From: Chthoniobacterales bacterium
GTDB lineage: Bacteria > Verrucomicrobiota > Verrucomicrobiia > Chthoniobacterales > UBA10450
DNA: 7,601 nt
Assembly: GCA_013812515.1 (NCBI GenBank)
Contig: JACCTI010000329.1
Coordinates: 1 to 7,601 of the forward strand
Reading direction: 5' to 3'
Part shown: positions 1 to 5,736 of the stretch, one piece after another
Position numbering within the stretch: the stretch's first letter is position 1
Layout of the letters: every line of letters starts with the position of its first letter
Notes under the pieces: generated by a model
What the model was told of the DNA's origin: nothing
The model's input: only the letters and a program-made list of their open reading frames with translations
The model's database searches: none
Program-made: the position numbers and the translations under genes

Positions 1-21
1 GCGGGAGAGGAAAGAAAGTTA

Positions 22-61
22 ATCAGGAACGCAGGAAAGCAAGAAAGCCTGAAGCAAGCGA
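22..61. repeat. Degenerate 8-bp tandem repeat
   Basis: Read in steps of eight from base 22, the sequence gives ATCAGGAA, CGCAGGAA, AGCAAGAA, AGCCTGAA and then the diverged GCAAGCGA. The shared core is roughly nnCAGGAA. The purine-rich bases before it (about 6-21) look like more decayed units. This is non-coding low-complexity DNA of the kind that arises by slippage; no function is visible. Confidence 0.45.
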
Positions 62-251
62 TCGCTGCTCGTGTGATTGCCGCCCCAGGGTTCGCCAACC
101 GGCGGGCGGCGTTGTAGCAGGGGCCGAGGGCTCCAGCGCGTTCGGCACTTCAGGCTTAAGGATGGAATTCATGGGGCGCTCTGCATTGGCGATGATGCGC
201 TCTGGCGGCGTAAAACGTGCGGCGACCGCGCAACTTCACCTAAACCAAAAC

Positions 252-293
252 GAGCAGGATCAGGATTACGAGCAGGAGCGGGATGCAGATCAG
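252..293. repeat. Degenerate 6-bp tandem repeat
   Basis: Seven consecutive hexamers can be read: GAGCAG, GATCAG, GATTAC, GAGCAG, GAGCGG, GATGCA, GATCAG. Every unit begins with GA and most fit GAkCAG. The array ends about 58 bp upstream of the PHP gene start. Read in frame it would give an acidic Gln/Asp/Glu repeat peptide, but no credible gene encloses it, so I treat it as intergenic simple-sequence DNA. Confidence 0.5.
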
Positions 294-351
294 TGAAGCT
301 TCACGCGAAAGCAGTTGAAGGCTTGAGCGCCGCTATGAGGTTCGCCTGACG

Positions 352-1134
352 ATGCGAACTGAGTCGGAACAGGAGATGGAGTGGATCAAGCTCGATCTGC
401 ACATCCACACGCTGGATGACATGAAGGATGCGCTCGATTACTCCGCGCATGAGCTGTTGGAAAAAGCGAAGGCGCTCGGCTTCGGCGTGCTCGCGATCAC
501 GTTGCACGATTCCGTGTTTCAGCGCGCAGAAGTTTTCGCTGATGCGGAACGGATGGGCATCCTGCTGCTTTCCGCGGCCGAGATGCGAATCGACGGCGCG
601 GACATTGTGCTGCTGAACGTCCGGCCGGAAGAAGCGGAGCCGCTGCGAAGCTTCGATGATGTGCGCCGGCTGCGTGCCGGACGGGGCGATTCCATCTTCA
701 CTTTCGCGCCGCATCCCTTTTATCTCATGAGTGGTTCGATTGGCGGGAAACGGCTCGTGCAAAACATTGACTGCTTCGATGCGATCGAGATCTGCCATTT
801 CCACAAAGGGTGGTTCGATCGAAACCGGCCCGCGCGGCGAGTGGCCGCGAAGTTCACCAAGCCGCTTCTCGCCACCTCGGATGCGCATCGGCTCAGTGCT
901 TTCGGTTCGCATTACACGAGCATTCCGCGGCCGCCCGAATGGACGCCGGAAAATGTTTTTTCTCTGCTGCGCGCCGGGCGCGGTCGCCTAACGAGTCCGG
1001 CCTGCAGCTGGCAGGATCTCTGGAGCATTCTGCACTTCACCTTCATCGAGCACCCGCTGCGGAAACGCCAGCGCTCGCCCCTTGAGAGAGTGCAATCACA
1101 CCGCCAGAAAAGATGCCGCGAAGCACAGCCTTGA
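352..1134 (+). CDS. PHP-domain metal-dependent phosphoesterase
   Basis: This is a 260-residue soluble protein of the PHP superfamily, whose members bind two or three metal ions with His/Asp/Glu residues and cleave phosphoesters. The metal-site motifs appear in the expected order: LDLHIHT (D15, H17, H19), ITLHDS (H52), a Glu in the S-A-A-E segment (E77), APHPF (H121), a His-rich EICHFHKG segment (H149, H151), and TSDAH (D177, H179). The usual TDHD of motif II reads TLHD, so the Asp before H52 is Leu. The last 25 or so residues are very basic and may be a non-conserved tail. ATG 352 is the first start after an in-frame stop at 316. ATG 376 is an alternative, but an AGGAG sits directly against it, too close to act as a normal ribosome site. 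The substrate cannot be told: family members range from histidinol phosphatase to nucleotide-processing enzymes and polymerase exonuclease domains. It appears to stand alone, separated by 450 bp of decayed sequence from the next gene. Confidence 0.85.
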   Translation: MRTESEQEMEWIKLDLHIHTLDDMKDALDYSAHELLEKAKALGFGVLAITLHDSVFQRAEVFADAERMGILLLSAAEMRIDGADIVLLNVRPEEAEPLRSFDDVRRLRAGRGDSIFTFAPHPFYLMSGSIGGKRLVQNIDCFDAIEICHFHKGWFDRNRPARRVAAKFTKPLLATSDAHRLSAFGSHYTSIPRPPEWTPENVFSLLRAGRGRLTSPACSWQDLWSILHFTFIEHPLRKRQRSPLERVQSHRQKRCREAQP

Positions 1135-1249
1135 ACGCCCGGAACGATCCTGAGACAAGCGTCAAAGAAGGCCCGAACCGCGCCCGCGGAGCAAAAGTTC
1201 GGATCAGGATTTTCGCCGCTTTCGTCGGCCGCCTGCGCAAGGCGGTGGA

Positions 1250-1551
1250 AGCGCGCGATATGCGCACACGCTCGCGGAGATGAAAACGCCTGAGTTCGCT
1301 TACGGAATGGGGTGACACTCCCGAGACGGATAAGAAAGGCGACGGCGTTTCCAATATTGGGATGAACACGGTCTTTGGCCCGAGCTGGAAGGAATCGTCA
1401 GAGATATTTCGTGAAGAAAGAAGGATACATGGTCGCGCCGCCGCAGTTCGCAGATCCAGCGGTCGATTACGAAGGCTATCGAGCCGGCATCCTTCGTGTG
1501 AGCGGCAGTTGGAAGTTCGCTAGGAGCAATGACGAACCGGGTGACGAGTGA
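1250..1551 (+). pseudogene. Decayed unknown gene, several frameshifts
   Basis: No open frame crosses this stretch, yet protein-like segments follow one another in different plus frames. Around 1250-1312 a frame reads ARYAHTLAEMKTPEFAYGMG and then stops (TGA 1313). The next frame gives EWGDTPETDKKGDGVSN to about 1355. From about 1352 the first frame resumes as QYWDEHGLWPELEGIVRDIS and stops at 1412. From GTG 1411 a third frame gives 46 residues starting VKKEGYMVAPPQFADPAVDY and ending at TGA 1549. Joined, these give a plausible C-terminal part of a mixed, non-repetitive protein, which suggests one gene broken by about three indels. I do not recognise the family. Alternatives are a short real ORF at 1411-1551, or sequencing indels in an intact gene. 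The short ORF at 1113-1283, starting MPRSTALNAR and overlapping the end of the PHP gene, is basic and unconvincing. Confidence 0.35.
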
Positions 1552-1613
1552 TATGTCATAATCAAACAGCGCCACCTCGCAGTCTCGTCACTTGTCACCC
1601 GTCACTCATCACT
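1539..1613. repeat. Heptamer repeat forming an inverted repeat
   Basis: Bases 1586-1613 are four tandem heptamers: CGTCACT, TGTCACC, CGTCACT, CATCACT. About 35 bp upstream, 1540-1553 holds two units in the opposite orientation (GGTGACG, AGTGATA). The two blocks form an imperfect hairpin: 1539-1552 pairs with 1587-1600 at 12 of 14 positions around a 34-base spacer. The element lies between the decayed gene and the FabZ-type gene and contains that gene's first possible start codon. It may be a dispersed intergenic repeat; copies elsewhere cannot be checked here. Confidence 0.55.
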
Positions 1614-2047
1614 TCTTCGGTTTGCCCCATCGGCCGCCGTTTGTTTTTGTGCGCGAATTGCTCGCGGCAAGGCCCGGCGTGTCCGCAGCGTGCGTGACCA
1701 GCTTTGGGCAGGATGATCCGATGTTCCGGGGCCATTTCCCGGGCAACCCTCTCGTCCCGGGCGTGATCCTGACCGAAGCGCTCGCGCAAACCGCCGGCAT
1801 CGCGGCAGCCTCGGGGTATGGGGAAAACCAACGGCCGTTGTTCCTGCTTTCAGCGATCCGCAGCATGAAATTCCCTCGTGCCGCGCGGCCGGGTGAGCGC
1901 ATCGAGCTGCGCGCCGAGAGATTGGCGCAGGTTGATAATCTGGTGCAGTTTTCCGTCAAGGCGACGGTCGGCGACGCGATAGTGGCAGAGGGGCAACTCG
2001 TGCTCGCCGTCGCCCACTCGGCTGGAGCTGGGCCGGTTGCGGAATGA
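1592..2047 (+). CDS. FabZ-type 3-hydroxyacyl-ACP dehydratase
   Basis: A 151-residue single hot-dog-fold protein, the usual length of FabZ, which removes water from (3R)-hydroxyacyl-ACP to give the trans-2-enoyl-ACP in type II fatty acid synthesis. The N-terminal LPHRPPF matches the family's LPHRxPF. The catalytic histidine lies in FRGHFPGNPLVPGV (H48) and the catalytic glutamate in TEALAQTAG (E62), at normal spacing. It could serve housekeeping fatty acid synthesis, or a dedicated acyl or polyene chain given that a glycosyltransferase and a lipoprotein follow. The start is uncertain. The frame is closed by TAA at 1559 and the only candidates are TTG 1592, inside the heptamer repeat, and TTG 1622, which would begin right at the conserved PHR; neither has a clear ribosome site. 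The stop overlaps the next gene by 11 bp, so the two are probably co-transcribed. Thioester-dehydratase relatives such as ApeI/ApeP types are the main alternative. Confidence 0.85.
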   Translation: MSPVTHHFFGLPHRPPFVFVRELLAARPGVSAACVTSFGQDDPMFRGHFPGNPLVPGVILTEALAQTAGIAAASGYGENQRPLFLLSAIRSMKFPRAARPGERIELRAERLAQVDNLVQFSVKATVGDAIVAEGQLVLAVAHSAGAGPVAE

Positions 2048-2900
2048 ACAGAGGCCAGTCTTCTCTTATCTGACAGTGAACACCTCCGTCTCCAAAAAAG
2101 GACCTCCCGGCACCGGCACAGCCGCGTGGCCGCTCATCGGCATCATCATTCCTGCGTGTAATGAAGAAGCTTGCATTGGACCGGTGCTCGAGGAACTGCT
2201 CGCCTCGCTGGATCTGACGAAATACGTGATCGCGGTCGGCGTGAATGATTGTGCCGATCGGACGGCGGAGGTTGCGCGCCGTTATCCGGTGGTGGTGAGC
2301 GAAACGAGTGCGCGCGGCTACGGTTTTGGCTGCCAAAGTGCAATCGCCGCGCTCAACGCTGCGGTTCCATCGGTGGCCGCTTATGTTTTCTTTGCGGGCG
2401 ACGGAGCAAGTGATCCGCGCCAGGTAAGCTCGCTCGCCGCAGCTTACGGACAGGGATACATGATGGTGCTCGGCGCGCGCACCACGTGTCTGCGCAACTG
2501 GCCGGTCATGACGCTTTCGCACGTGCTGGCGAATTTCTCGTTAGGCCTTTGGTCCGGTTTACTTTCCGGACGTTGGTTCACGGATCTCGCTCCGCTGCGA
2601 CTGATCGAGCGTCATCTGTTCGAGGCGCTCGCACTGGAGGAGATGACGTTCGGTTGGACAATCGAAGCGCAGATCGGCGCCGCGCGGCTTGGTGCCGCGA
2701 TCTGCGAAGTGACCGTCTCGGAGCGCTGCCGGATTGCAGGTGAGCAAAAGGTCTCCGGGGTGACCTGGCGACGAACGTTTTCGATCGGCTGCCGGATCAT
2801 CGCCGCGGGCTGGCGCACGCACCGGCGGTATCGGCGAACCAGACGAACGCCGGAGCGCGCCTCAGCCAAAGTGCTCGCTCCATCGCAGCTGGGCGCATGA
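2037..2900 (+). CDS. Family 2 glycosyltransferase (GT-A fold)
   Basis: A 287-residue inverting family 2 glycosyltransferase, probably at the cytoplasmic membrane face, using a nucleotide-sugar donor. The nucleotide-binding start of the GT-A fold is IIIPACNEE (about residues 36-44), followed by a VNDCADRT segment (69-76) in place of the usual DDGSxD. The metal-binding DxD-like site is FFAGDGASDP (D122, D126). The segment FGWTIEAQIGAARLG then SGVTWRRT in the C-terminal half follows the pattern of polyprenyl-phosphate glycosyltransferases of the DPM/DPG-synthase group, so lipid-phosphate sugar synthesis is plausible but not proven. No strong transmembrane helix is seen, and the tail is very basic (RRYRRTRRTPER). 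The TTG at 2037 has a GGAG nine bases upstream and overlaps the FabZ-type gene; GTG 2076 is an alternative. The stop overlaps the next start as ATGA, typical of translational coupling. Confidence 0.83.
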   Translation: MRNEQRPVFSYLTVNTSVSKKGPPGTGTAAWPLIGIIIPACNEEACIGPVLEELLASLDLTKYVIAVGVNDCADRTAEVARRYPVVVSETSARGYGFGCQSAIAALNAAVPSVAAYVFFAGDGASDPRQVSSLAAAYGQGYMMVLGARTTCLRNWPVMTLSHVLANFSLGLWSGLLSGRWFTDLAPLRLIERHLFEALALEEMTFGWTIEAQIGAARLGAAICEVTVSERCRIAGEQKVSGVTWRRTFSIGCRIIAAGWRTHRRYRRTRRTPERASAKVLAPSQLGA

Positions 2901-3796
2901 GCATGGGGTCTCGATTGACGCTGTCGCTCTGGTGCATTTGCTTCGGGGCGTCCCTCCAAAGCTGCGCTTTTTTCTCCGGCAAACCGCCATTGCCGAAACA
3001 CGCCTCTTTCGAGCAGCTCGGTCACGGGGCGAACGCTGAAGACTTCGCGGCCGCGGTGCGGGACGCGGAGATTGTTTATTTTCCGCAAGACCGCATTTCG
3101 TCCGCGGCGCGATCCGAACCCGCCGCGCGCCTTCTCGAAGCATTTGAACAGAGCGGGACACAATTTGGGGTCGGATGGTGCCTGCTCGACGCATCACAAC
3201 AACCACTCCTCGATGAGCTGGCAACGCAACCTGCCGACGCGCGCGAAAGGTCTGTCGCCAAGCTCGACCTGGTCGGGAGCGGTCGTGCGCGCGAGTCTTG
3301 CCGCGCTTTGCTGCGCAGAATGCAAACCGCCGGAGTCCGCCATCTCGCATTGCGCTGTCCTGCCGGGCTGCTGGCGAAACTCAGCGCAGGCGATCGACTG
3401 AGCGCGGACGAGGAGCGGTTTGTGCCGCATGGATTCAGTTCGCCCGCCGGGGGATTCCAGTCGTACATCGAGCACCTTGGTGACCCGCGCGAGATACGCG
3501 AGAGCAATCCCGCTGGCGCTTATCGCGCGGAGCTCTTCCGGCAGCAGTTCGCAGCGGAAAGAATTGTCCTGCACCTCCAGGAGGCCGGTTCGGGAGCCAA
3601 GCTTCTCGTCTTTGCTGATGACGCTGACCTGCAGAGCGGGCGCGGTATTCCGTTCTACGTCGGGCAGAAATTCGCGGCACGTCAGCTGGTCTTCGGACCG
3701 GATGCGGGCCGCGCGCAGTTACTGACCGACAGCCGGCGGCGCGAGGCGCGGAACTTCCAAATCGTAGATCGCACCCCAGCCGCCGGTCGCGATTAG
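2897..3796 (+). CDS. ChaN-like lipoprotein, divergent
   Basis: A 299-residue predicted lipoprotein. A hydrophobic signal peptide ends in the lipobox LQSC, so lipidation is expected at C23 after cleavage by signal peptidase II. The mature part resembles the ChaN/DUF399 family of the Tiki superfamily, known for haem-binding iron-uptake lipoproteins. An early DAEIVYF strand is followed by an ARLLEAFEQ helix and a 'QQPLLDEL' segment, and near the end KLLVFADDADLQSGRGIPFYVGQK recalls the family's final GxGH...GIP block. The two signatures expected in the family, GExH after the first strand and GxGH near the end, are replaced here by FPQDR and DDAD, so metal or haem binding may be lost or altered. 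The family assignment rests on remembered patterns and is moderate. The ATG overlaps the glycosyltransferase stop by 4 bp. The last 25 residues lie over the 3' end of the opposite gene and are probably a non-conserved tail. Confidence 0.6.
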   Translation: MSMGSRLTLSLWCICFGASLQSCAFFSGKPPLPKHASFEQLGHGANAEDFAAAVRDAEIVYFPQDRISSAARSEPAARLLEAFEQSGTQFGVGWCLLDASQQPLLDELATQPADARERSVAKLDLVGSGRARESCRALLRRMQTAGVRHLALRCPAGLLAKLSAGDRLSADEERFVPHGFSSPAGGFQSYIEHLGDPREIRESNPAGAYRAELFRQQFAAERIVLHLQEAGSGAKLLVFADDADLQSGRGIPFYVGQKFAARQLVFGPDAGRAQLLTDSRRREARNFQIVDRTPAAGRD

Positions 3797-5548
3797 CGGC
3801 GCTTCGAGTTCCCACGGGTGCCTGCTGGTTGCGTAGTTCGCTTTTTCTTCTCGGCCCCAAAAAAGATAACGGACGCCAAGACTCCGCGCCTGTTCCCGCC
3901 AATCAGGCGCGCCCTGCATCAAGGCGTTGAGCTTTTTCTCAACGGGTGCGTAGTCGAAACCTTGTGTCCAGAGATGGCCCGGATATCCGAGCACAACTTT
4001 GCGGCCATTGAGGAGGAGCGGATGATTGTAAGTCGGGTATGCGGCGAAGCGTGCCTCGACTGGCAGCTTCCGCACGGCACTCCCGACGCCGTCAAGCTCG
4101 GCACGATCGGCGATGCCATGCCCGGTCTGATTTTCGGCCAGACTGCCGAAGAGGGAGACAAACCCGGAGGTGAAGAGGGCGATGCAGACGGCCACGCGGA
4201 CCGGCGTTTGCCAACGGGCGATCAAATCACTCCAAAGAAACGGCAGGACCATGAGGTAGGCCCAGATGATGAGCTTGATATTGTCCCACTCCCACGGGGC
4301 GGTTTTAACGAGACAGGCGAAAAGGAAAATCACGGCCGCCGGCGTGGTGAAGGCAAGCGCAGGCTGCGCCCTAAACCAGTTGTTAGACCGGCGCGCCTGC
4401 CAGATGCAAAGGCCGATGAGGGCGAGCACGAGCGGAAGAAAAAATCCGAAATTCCAAAGCCAGAATTTCAAGAAAGGAGACGCGAAGTCGCCGGTCGTCT
4501 GGACCCAGCCGGGCTGCCATGCGAGGAGGGAACGCGCCTGGAAGTGATCGGTGATCGACCAGACGAAGAAGCTCGCGGGTAACAAAGCTAGACCGACGAG
4601 GATGGCGAGCTGTTTGCGCATGACGCGGTCGCCGATGAGGAAAAAGAATGCGGCGACAATGCTCAGCGCCATAAAGGTGTGCATATGAAAGAGCGGCATC
4701 GTGGCGTAGAGCGTGAGCTCGACCCAGAAGGGCAATGTGGGAGGGGCCTGAGTGCCCCGACTGTTGTTCTCGTTAGGCACACTTACAAAGTACCTCGCGC
4801 GCCAGTGATAAAGCAGCAACAAACCAACCGGCAACGCGTAGAGCAATCCCCGTTGTGTGACTAACATGGAAATCGGCAGGCTCTTCCAAGCCACGGCTTT
4901 GTCTTGATAATCGATGAGCTTCAGCGACTCGAAGAATTGAAACCCGGTCAGCCCGCCATTGAAGAGAAAACCGGCCACGGTGAATACGCCGCCCCAGCGA
5001 TAAAGCGCATAAAAGGTGGCGAGGGAGCCAAGCAGCCCCGCCCAAATCAGACCGCGGGTGAGATCCAATCCCCCCAAAAGAAGCAGCGCATTAAAGATGT
5101 CCGTTCCGGCTGGATAACGCAGCCTGCTGAAAACGTGAATCGGATTCTCCGGCCATATCCCGACGCCGTTCGCGAAGCTTTTGATGTAGGCGATGTGCAG
5201 GGAGAGATCGCCCAGATTATTCGGCGATTGCACCTTGAGCTGGTTGCCATCAGCGAAGAGAAGCCAGCAGAACGAGCGAAAGGCGAAGAACGCGAAACAT
5301 GCGGCAACCAGCCAGAACCAGGTGCAGCGGTAGGATCGGCGCGGTGAGCCCGCGATTCCAGATGCAACGGCGGCGGTTGCGGATTCAGCTTCGCAAGTCT
5401 GAAACCATGCGACGGCTCCAGCCGCGAGGCCAAGCATCAGGCAGAGGAGCGCAATCCAGGTATGCAGACCTCCCGCCGCCATGCCGAACAAAACTGCGGA
5501 AACGGTCGCGACGTTGACACAGGTCACGCCGGTCGAGAGAGCTTTCAT
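3719..5548 (-). CDS. Polytopic membrane protein, GT-C-like
   Basis: A 609-residue integral membrane protein with roughly 11-12 hydrophobic segments between residues 10 and 470 and a soluble C-terminal domain of about 135 residues. I do not recognise a named family, but the layout is that of GT-C glycosyltransferases, which move sugars from polyprenyl-phosphate donors on the outer membrane face. An acidic loop after an early helix contains FADGNQ (D100) and NNLGDLSLH (D114, H118), the place where GT-C enzymes carry their catalytic acid. Other notable motifs are FHMHTF (near 288-292) and WEWDNIKLI (419-427). The tail (NHPLLLNGRKVVLGYPGH, LGVRYLFWG) resembles the periplasmic domains of O-antigen-type membrane proteins. 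The ATG at 5548 has AGGAG 13 bases upstream, farther than usual and inside a palindromic repeat. It lies downstream of the Agl23-family gene on the same strand, separated by 350 bp, so it may have its own promoter. Its 3' end overlaps the ChaN-like gene by 78 bp. Confidence 0.75.
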   Translation of the reverse strand: MKALSTGVTCVNVATVSAVLFGMAAGGLHTWIALLCLMLGLAAGAVAWFQTCEAESATAAVASGIAGSPRRSYRCTWFWLVAACFAFFAFRSFCWLLFADGNQLKVQSPNNLGDLSLHIAYIKSFANGVGIWPENPIHVFSRLRYPAGTDIFNALLLLGGLDLTRGLIWAGLLGSLATFYALYRWGGVFTVAGFLFNGGLTGFQFFESLKLIDYQDKAVAWKSLPISMLVTQRGLLYALPVGLLLLYHWRARYFVSVPNENNSRGTQAPPTLPFWVELTLYATMPLFHMHTFMALSIVAAFFFLIGDRVMRKQLAILVGLALLPASFFVWSITDHFQARSLLAWQPGWVQTTGDFASPFLKFWLWNFGFFLPLVLALIGLCIWQARRSNNWFRAQPALAFTTPAAVIFLFACLVKTAPWEWDNIKLIIWAYLMVLPFLWSDLIARWQTPVRVAVCIALFTSGFVSLFGSLAENQTGHGIADRAELDGVGSAVRKLPVEARFAAYPTYNHPLLLNGRKVVLGYPGHLWTQGFDYAPVEKKLNALMQGAPDWREQARSLGVRYLFWGREEKANYATSRHPWELEAPLIATGGWGAIYDLEVPRLAPPAVGQ

Positions 5549-5587
5549 AGGAGCGGCGACACTCCTGTCGCCGAGCCGTGGCTCCTA
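5548..5587. repeat. REP-like palindromic element A
   Basis: TAGGAGC (5548-5554) pairs perfectly with GCTCCTA (5581-5587). Inside it, GGCGAC (5555-5560) and GTCGCC (5567-5572) form a 6-bp stem with the 6-base loop ACTCCT. The result is a branched palindrome. Its first base is also the complement of the A in the ATG of the 609-residue gene, so the element forms that gene's entire leader. The core GGAGCGGCGACACTC recurs inverted at 5746-5760. Confidence 0.6.
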
Positions 5588-5623
5588 CTCCCCTGGGACA
5601 GAAGGTTCGGAGACAGATTGTTT

Positions 5624-5680
5624 GGAGGGACGCCCGCTGTGCGGTCCCTTGCAGCCGGACGGGACAGCGCCCGTCCCTCG
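5624..5680. repeat. REPIN-like palindromic element B
   Basis: GAGGGACG (5625-5632) pairs perfectly with CGTCCCTC (5672-5679), and GCTGT (5636-5640) with ACAGC (5664-5668), giving a long imperfect stem. Each half can also fold alone: GGGAC (5627-5631) with GTCCC (5644-5648), and ACGGG (5659-5663) with CCCGT (5670-5674). Two hairpins in inverted arrangement with a short spacer is the architecture of a REPIN. The alternative of a rho-independent terminator is weak because no T-run follows on either strand. Confidence 0.6.
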
Positions 5681-5699
5681 AAATATTCCTGCGCTTCGG

Positions 5700-5712
5700 A
5701 TGAAAGTTTCAT
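5700..5712. promoter_or_regulatory. 13-bp palindrome, possible operator
   Basis: ATGAAAGTTTCAT is a perfect palindrome around one central base, and one more pair (G5698 with C5714) extends it past a mismatch. It is AT-rich between GC-rich repeats and lies about 150 bp upstream of the start of the 609-residue gene. The single-base loop argues against an RNA hairpin and for a dimeric protein-binding site. No regulator is known; this is a suggestion only. Confidence 0.25.
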
Positions 5713-5736
5713 TCGTTAGACTGCATTAGTCAGAAA

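Larger units (their letters stand above)
1..351. other. Gene-free stretch with degenerate repeats
   Basis: No convincing gene was found here. Reading frame 3 stays open from base 3 to about 293, but its translation is low-complexity, with arginine-rich and Gln/Asp/Glu-rich stretches, and has no recognisable motif. The plus-strand frame opening at 77 is equally Arg/Gly-rich and is probably chance in GC-rich DNA. The stretch includes two short-period degenerate tandem repeats, listed separately. It may hold the promoter of the PHP gene at 352, but no clear -35/-10 pair stands out. Confidence 0.55.

Noticed and set aside
77..349. 90-codon open frame upstream of the PHP gene
   Set aside because: Arg/Gly-rich with no motif and no ribosome site; its last part crosses the hexamer repeat array.
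301..912. 203-codon minus-strand open frame opposite the PHP gene
   Set aside because: It lies antisense to a gene with all metal-site motifs in order; its translation has no recognisable domain and is the usual mirror frame of GC-rich coding DNA.
1043..1369. 108-codon minus-strand open frame across the PHP 3' end
   Set aside because: It overlaps the end of the PHP gene and the decayed region; the translation is Arg/Ser/Ala-rich without a family pattern, and the plus strand gives better protein-like segments.
1539..1613. Heptamer array as a CRISPR array
   Set aside because: Units are 7 bp and directly tandem without spacers, so the repeat-spacer layout is absent.
1956..2522. 188-codon minus-strand open frame over the FabZ and GT2 genes
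   Set aside because: It spans two clearly recognised plus-strand genes and has an Arg/His-rich composition without motifs.
3818..4582. 254-codon plus-strand open frame opposite the 609-residue membrane protein
   Set aside because: The translation is highly charged and low-complexity, whereas the minus strand gives coherent membrane helices and a soluble domain.
5624..5680. Element B as a rho-independent terminator for the Agl23-family gene
   Set aside because: The stem is long and GC-rich but no T-run follows on the minus strand, and it lies over 200 bp past the stop codon; a REPIN-like repeat fits better.
5481..5729. Plus-strand open frame of 82 codons through the repeat cluster
   Set aside because: Most of it translates palindromic elements A and B, and it begins antisense inside the membrane-protein gene; such repeats often give spurious small-protein calls.
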